From assembly GCA_963674955.2 (NCBI GenBank), contig CAXXKR010000007.1, forward strand, positions 1 to 29,045: DNA of 29,045 nt, in the 5' to 3' direction. This document shows positions 6,667-14,952 of this stretch, piece after piece (the stretch's first letter is position 1; every line of letters starts with the position of its first letter). Both the position numbers and the translations under genes were made by a program. The notes under the pieces are model-generated. The model had not been told where the DNA came from, ran no database searches, and was given only the letters and a program-made list of their open reading frames with translations. Source of the stretch: G963674955 sp963674955 (GTDB taxonomy: Bacteria; Desulfobacterota; Desulfovibrionia; Desulfovibrionales; Desulfovibrionaceae).

Positions 6667-8162
6667 CTTTTTTCCTTTGCATCTTCTGCGTCCAGGTGCC
6701 GGGCCATGGCTGCGGCCACGGACCGGGCGTTGTCTTGGGCGGAAATATCCAGAACCTTTTCATACACTGAATCAATATAACCCTGAACGCCGATTTTTTC
6801 CACCGCGCCCAGATAATGCCTTAGACGCTCCTCGTTCACCTCGTAGCCGGACCCTGCAATCTCCAAGGCCTTTTCCAGGGACTCCCGATCCGGCGTGAAA
6901 AGGGAACCTTCGCACCAGCGGTACCAGGAGTGGCCGAAAACAAGGGCGGGCCTGCCCCGGACAAGGGCCTCGAAGCCCACGCTGCCCGATATGGTGGCCA
7001 CGGCTTTGGCTTTGTCGATGAGCCGGAAGGAATCGAAGGACAGGGGCACGAGACGGACGTTTTTCAAGGCGGCCATGTCCTCGTAGAGTTCGATGGTCTT
7101 GGAACGTTCGGCGCGCTGGAATCTTTTGAACTGCGAAGGGTGTTCCTTGACGTAGGCCATCCAGCCCTGGGGCAGGCATTGGGAAAGGAGCTCCACCATG
7201 AGCTGCTGGTGGGCGTATACGCCGCCGTTGGGCGAGGTGCTGCGTTCCGGCTGGCAATGCAGGGCCACATACACGAAGGGCTTTTTCAGGTCCGGTTCCC
7301 TGGCAAGGCTTTCGTAGCAGCGGGCCAGTTTCTGCCGCCGCTTTCGTCCGGCCAGGGTCTTTTTCAGGTTTTCAATGGGCGTCATCTCGGTTTCCTCGAT
7401 GCGCCTGCCCGGAACCTTGTCGTAGCTCACGGGAACGCCCTTGGTGTAGAGCAGCCAGGCCTTTTTTATGAGTCCCAGAGAGTTGTTCAGGTTGGCGTTC
7501 TTGAATTTCACGTGGGCGGGCATGCCATCCAAGTAGGGCGAGCGGATCTTTTTCAGGTGCGCCTCGGTCTCCGGGGAAAGCTCTTCCGGCTTGCCTGTTG
7601 CCAGACGGGATTCGTATTCGGACAAAAGGGCCGGGTTGCCTTTTTCAAACCGGCTCACGGGGTAGACCAGACCGGGAATGGAGGTGCGCTCGAACATGAT
7701 CGTCTTCACGCCATAGAGCTTGCACAGCTCGTAGAGCACGTAGTCGTAGATGACGTGGGGCGAGGCCGGAAAGACCACAACGCCGGGGTTCAGGGTCTCG
7801 ACGGCGTGTCGCCAGTATCTGACCAGACGGAAATAGTGACGAATCTGGTCCTGGTAGTTGAAGGCGCCCATGACCCCCAGCCGGTCCATCATCTTCAGGG
7901 CCGTGCTTTCGCAGCCGGACAACTTGTCCAGGAAGGGCTGGTCCAGGGCCGGGTAATCGTGGTCGGCCAGGGCCGGGGCCGGGACGCCCTTGACCGCGTG
8001 GTGAAAGTCGTGAAAGACCGCGTCCGGGAATTTTGCGGCGATGTCGCCCCGGATGGCCTTGGTCCCTGTCCAGTACTTCACCTTCCAGCCGTGGTCGTTT
8101 TCCATGACCCCGGCTGCATCCTGCCAGAAGGGCAGTTCGCAGTTGATGAAGAAGGCGTTCAT
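6663..8162 (-). CDS. KpsC/capsule-type GT-B glycosyltransferase-like protein
   Basis: The protein (499 residues from ATG 8162) looks like a two-domain GT-B enzyme related to capsule polysaccharide (KpsC/LpsZ-like) proteins. C-terminal landmarks are YVALHCQPERSTSP (298-311), YVKEHPSQF (337-345), TISGSVGFEAL (390-400) and FGHSWYRWCEG (409-419). This pattern of E-HP, a glycine/serine-rich SGSxGFEAL turn and FGxxWY is shared with Kdo-type transferases of capsule systems. The N-terminal half has no motif I can name. A transferase adding an acidic sugar such as the CMP-activated product of this locus is plausible but unproven. A GTG at 8171 in the same frame overlaps the aldolase stop (GTGA) and could be the start instead, adding three residues. 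The gene overlaps the PIG-L gene by 4 bp. Confidence 0.78.
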   Translation of the reverse strand: MNAFFINCELPFWQDAAGVMENDHGWKVKYWTGTKAIRGDIAAKFPDAVFHDFHHAVKGVPAPALADHDYPALDQPFLDKLSGCESTALKMMDRLGVMGAFNYQDQIRHYFRLVRYWRHAVETLNPGVVVFPASPHVIYDYVLYELCKLYGVKTIMFERTSIPGLVYPVSRFEKGNPALLSEYESRLATGKPEELSPETEAHLKKIRSPYLDGMPAHVKFKNANLNNSLGLIKKAWLLYTKGVPVSYDKVPGRRIEETEMTPIENLKKTLAGRKRRQKLARCYESLAREPDLKKPFVYVALHCQPERSTSPNGGVYAHQQLMVELLSQCLPQGWMAYVKEHPSQFKRFQRAERSKTIELYEDMAALKNVRLVPLSFDSFRLIDKAKAVATISGSVGFEALVRGRPALVFGHSWYRWCEGSLFTPDRESLEKALEIAGSGYEVNEERLRHYLGAVEKIGVQGYIDSVYEKVLDISAQDNARSVAAAMARHLDAEDAKEKR

Positions 8163-8167
8163 TTTAT

Positions 8168-9070
8168 TCACTTTATTATTTTATATTCCTTCACGAGCTT
8201 TTCAATGAGCCGCTTGTTCTCCTCGCTCAGTCCCTTGTAGTAGGAACTGACGTGCTCCTCGCAGATTCCCCTGAGCGTGAGGATGTATTTTTCCTCGGCG
8301 GCCATGAGAAAGTTGTTGGACCTTGCGTCCGTGGGCATGGCTCCCATGAATTCGTTCAGCCGTTTTTGGGCCTTGAGGCTTTCATCCAGCCTGCCGGCCT
8401 TGAACAGCTCGTAGATGTTGATGAGGGTGTCGGGCATGCTGCTGCCCAGGCTCGTGGTGTGCGCCTTCACGCCCATGCACAAACAGGCGTAGAATTGTGC
8501 GGCCACGGCAGTGATGACCTGAAAATCGTCGTCGGCCAGGGAAATGACCTTGAGGTTGTCCACGGAATTCTTGGTGCTGTACTTTACCCCGGCGATGTTG
8601 GGATAGCACTTCATCCGGGCCACGAAATCCGGGGGCATGGGCCGGGACCAGTTGGAACTGTAATAGAGCCAAAGCGGTTTGGGCGAGGCGTCGGCCATGC
8701 GCTTGTACATCCATTCCACCCGGTCCAGCCCCAGCAGCGGGTGGTAGGGCATGACGTGGTAGCCGTCCACGGGCAGATCGCTGGTCTGTTCCATGAAATC
8801 AAGCCCTTCCTCCATGGCTGAGAAACCAGCGCCCAGGATCATGGGCGTCCTGCCGTCCACTGCCTTTGCCACTGTGCGGGCCACTTCCAGCCGTTTGGCA
8901 AAGGTCAGGTTCATATCCTCGCTGCCCGTGCCCAGCACCCAGAGTCCGGCAATGGGTTTTTCCGCCAGGAAATCCACCAGCCGCTCCAGTCCCGCGTGAT
9001 CGATTGCGCCGTCAGCGGTCATGGGGGTGTTCAGTACGGGTACAACGCCTTCTATTCTCGGAGATTTCAT
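8168..9070 (-). CDS. DapA/NanA-superfamily aldolase (dihydrodipicolinate synthase family)
   Basis: The 300-residue protein is a class I pyruvate-dependent aldolase of the N-acetylneuraminate lyase/dihydrodipicolinate synthase family. The pyruvate Schiff-base lysine is K163 in AGVKYSTKNS, the supporting tyrosine is Y136 in LWLYYSS, and the substrate loop is GTGSED (47-52) where DapA has GTTGE. The family joins or cleaves pyruvate and an aldehyde. Because it lies next to a CMP-sugar synthetase and in a locus with neuB, it may make or cleave a ulosonic acid; a lysine-biosynthesis role is unlikely in this setting. Length is typical. It starts 9 bp after the CMP-transferase stop. The exact aldehyde cannot be deduced. 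Confidence 0.88.
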   Translation of the reverse strand: MKSPRIEGVVPVLNTPMTADGAIDHAGLERLVDFLAEKPIAGLWVLGTGSEDMNLTFAKRLEVARTVAKAVDGRTPMILGAGFSAMEEGLDFMEQTSDLPVDGYHVMPYHPLLGLDRVEWMYKRMADASPKPLWLYYSSNWSRPMPPDFVARMKCYPNIAGVKYSTKNSVDNLKVISLADDDFQVITAVAAQFYACLCMGVKAHTTSLGSSMPDTLINIYELFKAGRLDESLKAQKRLNEFMGAMPTDARSNNFLMAAEEKYILTLRGICEEHVSSYYKGLSEENKRLIEKLVKEYKIIK

Positions 9071-9079
9071 ATTGGTCCC

Positions 9080-9781
9080 TTAATCTTTCTTCTGTTTAAG
9101 ATATTGCAGGTAGCTTTCGGCCACCAGAAAGTCAGCCTCGGTGTCCACGTCCACGGAATGGAATTGGTCCATGACCAGCGGCATCTGTCTGTGGGAGATC
9201 ATCTTGCCTTGGGCCATGAAATAGTCCCGTTTGGCAGCGTAGATGGAGGCATTGTACATGTAGAAGGGATCGGACTTGTCCGGGGCCGCCTCGCAATAGG
9301 CGCTGAGCAGGCCGTCTTTGATTTGCTTCACGTAGGGGTCGCGTTTTTTGAACGGACCCTTGACGCTGGCCAGTGTGTCCAGTGGAGACTGCCACAAGAG
9401 CCGCACGGCCTCGTCGATGTGCCGAGGGTCGCGGATGGGGCTGGTGGGCTGGAGCAGAACCACCATGTCGTAGGGCCTGCCTGTTGCCTTTTCCATGAAT
9501 TCCAGGGCGTGGCGCACCACATCGATGTTTCGGACCTTGTCTCCGGACAGGCTTTCGGGCCGGGCGAAGGGAATGTTGCCGGTGTATCCGGCGGCGATTT
9601 CCCTTATCTCCGCATCCTCGGTGGATACCAGCCAGTCCGTGAGCATGTCCGCCTGTTGCGCGGCCTCGATGGTATAGGCCACCAGGGGCTTGCCCGCCAA
9701 CGGCAGGATGTTTTTTCTGGGCAGTCTCTTGGAGCCGCCCCGTGCCGGGATCACGCCCAGCGCCCTTGGTTTGTTCTCCAT
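9080..9781 (-). CDS. neuA: CMP-nonulosonate cytidylyltransferase (NeuA/PseF family)
   Basis: The 233-residue enzyme is predicted to activate a nonulosonic acid with CTP to give the CMP-sugar used by glycosyltransferases. The nucleotide-binding motif IPARGGSKRLPRKN (11-24) is at the N terminus, followed by VVLLQPTSPIRDPRHIDEA and, near the end, HSVDVDTEADFLVAE, the metal-binding DVDT segment of the family. The length matches single-domain NeuA/PseF enzymes without the extra esterase domain of some sialic-acid synthetases. Its ATG overlaps the transketolase stop by one base (TAATG). It should act after the NeuB-family synthase at the left end of the window or the aldolase next door. Whether the sugar is sialic, legionaminic, pseudaminic or novel is not visible; the symbol names the family only. 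Confidence 0.92.
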   Translation of the reverse strand: MENKPRALGVIPARGGSKRLPRKNILPLAGKPLVAYTIEAAQQADMLTDWLVSTEDAEIREIAAGYTGNIPFARPESLSGDKVRNIDVVRHALEFMEKATGRPYDMVVLLQPTSPIRDPRHIDEAVRLLWQSPLDTLASVKGPFKKRDPYVKQIKDGLLSAYCEAAPDKSDPFYMYNASIYAAKRDYFMAQGKMISHRQMPLVMDQFHSVDVDTEADFLVAESYLQYLKQKKD

Positions 9782-11712
9782 TACTCAGCCTTTAGAAAAT
9801 CGTGAAGGGTTCGGCGGATGCCGTCCGCGTCCAGGCCGTGGCATTTCAGGGTTTCCGGGTTTAGGCCGCATTTTGGAATTTCTTCCACGCCCAGGCTTTT
9901 GATCTTCACGCCCCCGGCCAGACCGGTGCGGGCCATTGTCGCGGCCAACATCTCTCCCTGTCCGCCTTTGATATAATGATTGTCCAAAGTGATTACGGCC
10001 TTGTGGCCGTCCACGGTTTTCTTGAGCCAATCCTCGTCCACCACGTTCAGCCAGGGCAGATTGACCAGAGCAACATTCAGGCCGTGTTCTCTTTCCATAC
10101 TTTCCGTTGCCAGCCAGGCCTGGGCCAGGAGTACAGGGCCGTAGGCGAAGATCAGGGCGTCGCCGCCTTGGCGCAGTATGTGTCCCTGTCCTTGCGTGAC
10201 GCTTTCGGTCTCGCAGGGAAAGGGAACCTCGCAGGGTATGGAGGTCAGCCGCAGATAGCAGGGGCCGTGGGCCTTGTCGCAGAAGTGGTCCATGATCAGG
10301 TCCACTTCCTTTTTGCAGCCGGGTTCGGCCATGAGCATGCCCGGAATAGCCCCAAGGGAGGCTATGTCGCGCACGGCCTGATGGGAATGGCCCGGACCGC
10401 CGGGAACCAGCCCGGCCAGTGAGCCGACATAAATGATCCGCGTCCTTTCCGTGGCGTTGTTGTAGATGTGCTCGTTGGGCCGGGCCGAGAGAAAGCAGGC
10501 GAATGAATGGACCACGGGCAACAATCCGCCAAGGGCCATGCCTCCGGCCGTGGAAACCATGTCCTGCTCCGCGATGCCGCATTCGAAAAAACGTTTGGGG
10601 TATTGTTCCTTGAAGCCGTCCAGGCCGCAATCCTTGAGCAGGTCCGCGTCCAGGGCCACAAGGCGGGGATTTTTTTCGGCCTGTTTGAGCAGCGCAGTTG
10701 CATAGGCGGGTATTAGCTTTTGGCATTGGCCTGCGGGGATTGGTTCCGGCCTGTTGGCGGTTTTGAGTTCAAGGGCGTTCAGCTTGAACCGGGAAAAGAG
10801 GTCTCCCGCCAGCCCGCGCAGTTCGGCCAGGGCCTTTCGATAATCTTCCGGCGAGGGCGCTCCGCTGTGAAAGGCGTAGAATTTGTTATTCGTCCCGGCT
10901 GGTTCCAGGGCCGTGTGCTCCATGAAGGAGACGCCCCTGCCCTTGACCGTGTCCGCGATTATGCATTTTGGCCTGTCCTTGACCCGGTTCATGCCCTTAA
11001 GTGTTTTTTCCAGGGCTTCCAGGTCGTGGCCGTCAATCCTGGACGTGAGCCAGCCGAAGCTCTTGAACTTGGCCTCCACGTCGCCAAGGTCGGAGGTCTC
11101 GGATACCAGGGTGTCGGACTGGATCTTGTTGTGGTCCACGATGACAGTGATTTCTCCAAGTCCCAGATTCGCGGCAGTGCCCAACGACTCCCATATCTGC
11201 CCTTCCTGCAATTCGCCGTCCCCGGTGAGCACGAAGATCGAGGCGTCGCGTCCGTTGAGCCGGTTGGCGTGGGCCAGGCCCTTGGCCTTGGAAATGCCCA
11301 TGCCCAGGGAGCCGGTGTTGGCGGCCACGTTCTCGGTATGCACATCCGGATGTCCTGGCAGCCCGTCCAGCCGACGCAGCTTGTGGATGAGGTCGAAGTC
11401 GATGAGCCCAAGTGCTGCAAGGTTGGCGTACAGGGCCGGGGCGTCGTGTCCCTTGGACGAGAAGAATATGTCCAGGGTCTTGCCGTCCCGCCTGCGGATT
11501 TCATTGAGATAGAGCCAGGACATGATGTCCATGCTGCTGAAGCTGCTGCCTATGTGTCCCGAACCGGCGCGGGCGATCATGTACAGGGCGTTGATGCGGC
11601 AAAGGGTGGCGAAAAGCCTTGCCTTCGCCGGGGCCGGGCAGTCGAGCTCCAGCACCAGTTGGAACTGGCCGCGCGGCACGTAGGCCAGTGTGTTCAAATC
11701 CGTATTTGCCAT
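9781..11712 (-). CDS. Transketolase, full-length single chain
   Basis: The 643-residue ThDP enzyme contains both halves of transketolase: the pyrophosphate-binding domain with GSGHIGSSFSS (51-60, H53), KGHD (87-90) and GDGELQEG (164-171) to N195, then a pyrimidine-binding domain with FECGIAEQDM and the C-terminal domain. Transketolases move a two-carbon ketol unit between sugars. The copy lies between an aldehyde dehydrogenase gene (it starts one base after that stop) and a CMP-sugar synthetase gene, so it is likely a pathway-dedicated enzyme and not the pentose-phosphate housekeeping copy. Glycan loci often carry the two halves as separate genes; here they are fused. The substrate is unknown; it may supply or trim a sugar or aldehyde precursor. 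Confidence 0.93.
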   Translation of the reverse strand: MANTDLNTLAYVPRGQFQLVLELDCPAPAKARLFATLCRINALYMIARAGSGHIGSSFSSMDIMSWLYLNEIRRRDGKTLDIFFSSKGHDAPALYANLAALGLIDFDLIHKLRRLDGLPGHPDVHTENVAANTGSLGMGISKAKGLAHANRLNGRDASIFVLTGDGELQEGQIWESLGTAANLGLGEITVIVDHNKIQSDTLVSETSDLGDVEAKFKSFGWLTSRIDGHDLEALEKTLKGMNRVKDRPKCIIADTVKGRGVSFMEHTALEPAGTNNKFYAFHSGAPSPEDYRKALAELRGLAGDLFSRFKLNALELKTANRPEPIPAGQCQKLIPAYATALLKQAEKNPRLVALDADLLKDCGLDGFKEQYPKRFFECGIAEQDMVSTAGGMALGGLLPVVHSFACFLSARPNEHIYNNATERTRIIYVGSLAGLVPGGPGHSHQAVRDIASLGAIPGMLMAEPGCKKEVDLIMDHFCDKAHGPCYLRLTSIPCEVPFPCETESVTQGQGHILRQGGDALIFAYGPVLLAQAWLATESMEREHGLNVALVNLPWLNVVDEDWLKKTVDGHKAVITLDNHYIKGGQGEMLAATMARTGLAGGVKIKSLGVEEIPKCGLNPETLKCHGLDADGIRRTLHDFLKAE

Positions 11713-13170
11713 TTATGCCTTGTCCGGGTTGATGTTCAACAGCACGTTTTTCAAGTCCGAATAGAAGTCCAGGGCCTCTGTTCCTGGTTCGCGGGAACCG
11801 TTGCCCGAGTCCTTGACCCCGCCGAAGGGCATGTGCGGCTCGCTGCCGTACGTCCCGGCGTTGATCACGGCCATTCCCGCCTTGACCTGCGCGGCAAAGC
11901 GCATGGCCCGGTTCACGTCCCTTGTATGTATGCAGGCCGTGAGTCCGTAGGGCGAGTCATTGGCCAGACTCAGGGCCTCCTTGAAATCCGCGGCCTTGTA
12001 CAGGCAGGTGATGGGACCGAAAAGCTCGGTGCGTGAAATTTCGCTGGCCGGGTCCGCGTTTTCGATGAGGGTCGGGGCCATGTAAAAGCCTTGCGCGTGT
12101 GCTTCATCCTCCAGCCTGTGGCCGCCGATGAGCACGTTTGCGCCTTGCTTGCGGCTTTTTTCTACCTGGGCCAGCATGTTGTGCAGTTGCCGCTCGTTTA
12201 TGACCGGGCCGAGGTCGTCCTCGTCGGTTGGCCCGACCTTGAGGGCGGCGGTCTTTTCAAGGAGCAGCTTCTTGAAATCTTCGTAAATTGATTCGAATAT
12301 TATTATGCGCCCGGCTGCGGCGCAGCGTTGACCCGCGTTGCTGAAAGCGGACAGCACGGTCCACTGGGCCGCGTTGTCCATATCCGCGTCGTCGCAGACC
12401 ACCAGCGGATTCTTGCCGCCCAGCTCAAGGGAGACCTTGGCAAGGCGTTTTCCGGCAACCTGGGCGATTTCGCGCCCGACCCTTGTGGAGCCGGTGAAGC
12501 TTATGAGATCAACTCCGGGATTCTCCACCAGCGCGGCTCCGGCCTCGTGGCCGAGTCCCTGGATCACGTTCAGCACACCGGGCGGCAGGCCCGCGTCTGT
12601 TGCGATCTGTCCGAAGAGCCAGGCCGTGCCCGGCGTGTCCTCGGCGGCCTTCAGGACGGCGGAGTTGCCGCAGATCAGGGCCGGGAAGACCTTCCAGGCC
12701 ACGTTGGCGATGGGCGTGTTGGCCGCGATGATAAGGCCCGCAACGCCCACGGGGCAGCGCAGGGTCATGGCCATGCGGTTGTTCGCGCCGCTGGTGGAGG
12801 TCCGGCCGTAAAGCCTTTGCCCCTCTCCGGCAAAGAAGAGTCCCAGGGCCACGGCTCCGTCGGTTTCCCCAAGGGCCTCCCTGAAGGCCTTGCCCGTTTC
12901 CAGGCTGACCATCTTTGCCATGTCCTCGCGTCTGGCCCTCAGGGCCATGGCCACGTCATGCAGGATTGCGCCGCGTCTTACCGGGTTGGTCTCGGCCCAG
13001 GCGGGTTGCGCCTTGGCGGCGGCAGTTACCGCTTCCCCGATGTCGCCGGTTTCGGATCGGGCGATTCTGCACAGGACTCCGCCGTCCACCGGGCTGAGCT
13101 TGTTCAGGGTCTTGCCAGATATAGCCCCGGATTCATTTCCGTTTATCAAGTTGCCAATCAGGTCTTTCAT
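11713..13170 (-). CDS. NAD(P)-dependent aldehyde dehydrogenase
   Basis: The protein (485 residues from ATG 13170) is a classical aldehyde dehydrogenase that oxidises an aldehyde to the acid. It shows N151 in the IIAANTPIAN segment, the cofactor stretch SFTGSTRVGR, the general base E249 in LELGGKNP and the nucleophile C283 in NAGQRCAA. Length and order are normal for the superfamily. A TTG at 13182 in the same frame would add four residues, but the AAAAGG upstream is directly against it, so the ATG is preferred. The stop is immediately followed by the transketolase start. In this locus it could oxidise a sugar aldehyde or a small aldehyde made by the transketolase or aldolase; the substrate is not shown by the sequence. 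Confidence 0.9.
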   Translation of the reverse strand: MKDLIGNLINGNESGAISGKTLNKLSPVDGGVLCRIARSETGDIGEAVTAAAKAQPAWAETNPVRRGAILHDVAMALRARREDMAKMVSLETGKAFREALGETDGAVALGLFFAGEGQRLYGRTSTSGANNRMAMTLRCPVGVAGLIIAANTPIANVAWKVFPALICGNSAVLKAAEDTPGTAWLFGQIATDAGLPPGVLNVIQGLGHEAGAALVENPGVDLISFTGSTRVGREIAQVAGKRLAKVSLELGGKNPLVVCDDADMDNAAQWTVLSAFSNAGQRCAAAGRIIIFESIYEDFKKLLLEKTAALKVGPTDEDDLGPVINERQLHNMLAQVEKSRKQGANVLIGGHRLEDEAHAQGFYMAPTLIENADPASEISRTELFGPITCLYKAADFKEALSLANDSPYGLTACIHTRDVNRAMRFAAQVKAGMAVINAGTYGSEPHMPFGGVKDSGNGSREPGTEALDFYSDLKNVLLNINPDKA

Positions 13171-13195
13171 GATCCGCTTCAACCTTTTGTTATTG

Positions 13196-14014
13196 TCACC
13201 ATGCGGTCCAGCCGCCGTCCAGCACCATCTGGGAGCCGGTCATGTATGAGGAGGCGTCGCTCAACAGAAAACGCACCGCGCCGTTGTATTCGTCCTGGCC
13301 GGCCATGCGCCCCAAGGGAGTTTTGGCCGCGTAGCGCTTGAGAAATTCATCGTCCTGGTTGTTGAAGACGCCGCCCAGGACCAGGGTGTTCACGCGCACG
13401 CCCTTGCCGCCCCAATAGGTGGCCAGATAGCGGGTGAAATTCAGGAGCGCGGACTTGGACGCGCTGTAGGCCGCGGGCTTGAAAAATGTCTCGCCCCTTT
13501 GGCGGCGGTATTCGTAAAGATTCTGGTCCGGGGAGACCATGCCGTAGGTGGAGGAGACGTTGATTATGGAGCCGCGTCCGGCCTGGGCCATGCTCGCGCC
13601 CACAACCTGGCAGCAGAAGAACACGCCGTTCACGTTCACGTCCATGACCCGCTTCCAGGATTCTTCCGGGTATTCCTCAAAGGGGCCGTTCTCGCCCGCC
13701 GGGGAATCGGGCGGGGAATCAAGGGCCGCGTTGTTCACCAGCCCGTGGGGCGTTCCCCATTCGGCTTCCACTTTGGACAGGGCTTTTTCGACTGAAATTT
13801 TGTCCGTGACGTCGCAGTCAACGACCATTATCCGGTCTTGCAATTCCGGGGCGTCAAGAGAGGCGGGCAGAGGTCCTTTGTCCGCGTCCAGGTCCCACAG
13901 GGCCACCCGCGCATCCGCCTTGGCCAGGGAAAGGGCGTACCTGCGGCCCAACTGCCCCAGGCCGCCGGTTATGACGACCACCTTGCCGCTTACGCTGAAC
14001 ATGTCCCTGCTCAT
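13196..14014 (-). CDS. Short-chain dehydrogenase/reductase
   Basis: The 272-residue protein is a classical SDR oxidoreductase using NAD(P)H. The dinucleotide motif is TGGLGQLG (16-23), the structural motif NNAA (94-97), catalytic serine in NVSST (152-156), and YSASK (183-187) supplies Y183 and K187. An insert of about 20 residues between the serine and tyrosine (SPDQNLYEYRRQRGETFFKP) is longer than in minimal SDRs and is seen in SDRs of nonulosonic-acid loci. It probably oxidises or reduces a hydroxyl or keto group on a sugar intermediate. The start overlaps the GT2 stop by 4 bp and the aldehyde dehydrogenase begins 25 bp after its stop, so the two oxidoreductases may act in sequence. Confidence 0.92.
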   Translation of the reverse strand: MSRDMFSVSGKVVVITGGLGQLGRRYALSLAKADARVALWDLDADKGPLPASLDAPELQDRIMVVDCDVTDKISVEKALSKVEAEWGTPHGLVNNAALDSPPDSPAGENGPFEEYPEESWKRVMDVNVNGVFFCCQVVGASMAQAGRGSIINVSSTYGMVSPDQNLYEYRRQRGETFFKPAAYSASKSALLNFTRYLATYWGGKGVRVNTLVLGGVFNNQDDEFLKRYAAKTPLGRMAGQDEYNGAVRFLLSDASSYMTGSQMVLDGGWTAW

Positions 14015-14943
14015 GCCTTTTCGCCTCCCGCTTTTGCCGCCTCGGCAGGCGGGTCTTCATGGCCGAATCGTTTTCTCCAGGCCGGGATTATTGTCCATTT
14101 GATCTTGAAACATGCGAGTTTGGCCAGGATCAGGGGCAGGAAAAGCTTGCGCCTGAAGGGAATGTAGTCCGCCTTCAGCACGAGTTTGAATGTGTCCGTG
14201 ACCGGGCGCAGGTCGATGATCCGGGCCTCGCTCCTGCGCTTGGCAAGGCCGTAGGGGTCGCCGGGATAGCGCTTGGCAAAGTGGATGCGGTGGTTGGTTC
14301 GTATGTAGAGAATTTCGTCTATGTACCGAAAACGGCGACCAAGGGCCATGCGGCAGAGCATCCAGCGCTCGGAGGAGGGCATCTCCCTGGACCCGGCGAT
14401 GGCCTGCACCAGTATCTCGCGGCGGAACAGCCCGTAGACGTAAAGGTTGTACTTCACCGAGGAGATCATGGACAGGCTCATGGACAGGTTGGACTTGTTG
14501 TTGGGGTCGAGGCGGCCCTGAAATCGTATTTCGTCGATGAAGGTGTCGTCGGGCCTGAGACGCCTGGCAGCGCACATGGCCACGCCCGCGTCGGGATTTG
14601 CCTCCAGCTCGGCGAGCATGGTTGCAATGAATTCCGGCTTCCACTGGTCGTCGGCCGCGGCCCACATGAAGTATTCGCCTTTGGCCTCGCGCAGGACCTT
14701 GTCGAAGTTTTTGAACATGCCGATGTTTTCCCTGTTGGGCGAAAGGCGGATGCGCGGGTCTTTGGCCGCGTATTCCCGGCAGAGTTCATCGGTTCCGTCC
14801 GTGGACGCGTTGTCGGCCAGGATCAACTCGAAGTTGGCGTGGGTTTGGGCCAGCAGGGAGTCCAAGGCGCGGGCCATGCGCTCACGCGCATTGTAGGCCG
14901 GGAAGCCGATGCTCACGAATATGTCCGATTGATTGTTGCCCAT
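14011..14943 (-). CDS. Family 2 glycosyltransferase
   Basis: The protein (310 residues from ATG 14943) is a GT-A fold inverting glycosyltransferase. It has the nucleotide-sugar motif SIGFPAYNARERMARALDSL at the N terminus, LILADNASTDGT (40-51), and the metal-binding pair D98-D99 in AAADDQW. The C-terminal 100 residues are basic and amphipathic (YIPFRRKLFLPLILAKLACFKIKW), suitable for contact with the inner membrane face, but no clear membrane span is present. The ATG is preferred over GTG 14952, which directly follows the DegT stop, because AGGTG lies about 6-7 bases before the ATG. It is the only GT2 in the window, so other transferases and any flippase or polymerase must lie elsewhere. Donor and acceptor are unknown. 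Confidence 0.9.
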   Translation of the reverse strand: MGNNQSDIFVSIGFPAYNARERMARALDSLLAQTHANFELILADNASTDGTDELCREYAAKDPRIRLSPNRENIGMFKNFDKVLREAKGEYFMWAAADDQWKPEFIATMLAELEANPDAGVAMCAARRLRPDDTFIDEIRFQGRLDPNNKSNLSMSLSMISSVKYNLYVYGLFRREILVQAIAGSREMPSSERWMLCRMALGRRFRYIDEILYIRTNHRIHFAKRYPGDPYGLAKRRSEARIIDLRPVTDTFKLVLKADYIPFRRKLFLPLILAKLACFKIKWTIIPAWRKRFGHEDPPAEAAKAGGEKA

Positions 14944-14952
14944 GCGTCGCAC

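Noticed and set aside
6930..8240. Plus-strand open frame of about 436 codons
   Set aside because: Antisense shadow of the KpsC-like gene; low-complexity composition and no family motif.
8168..9070. Lysine-pathway DapA
   Set aside because: The active-site loop is GTGSED instead of GTTGE and the neighbours are glycan genes, so a lysine role is unlikely.
10720..12036. Plus-strand open frame of about 438 codons
   Set aside because: Antisense of the transketolase and aldehyde dehydrogenase genes, both with complete active sites.
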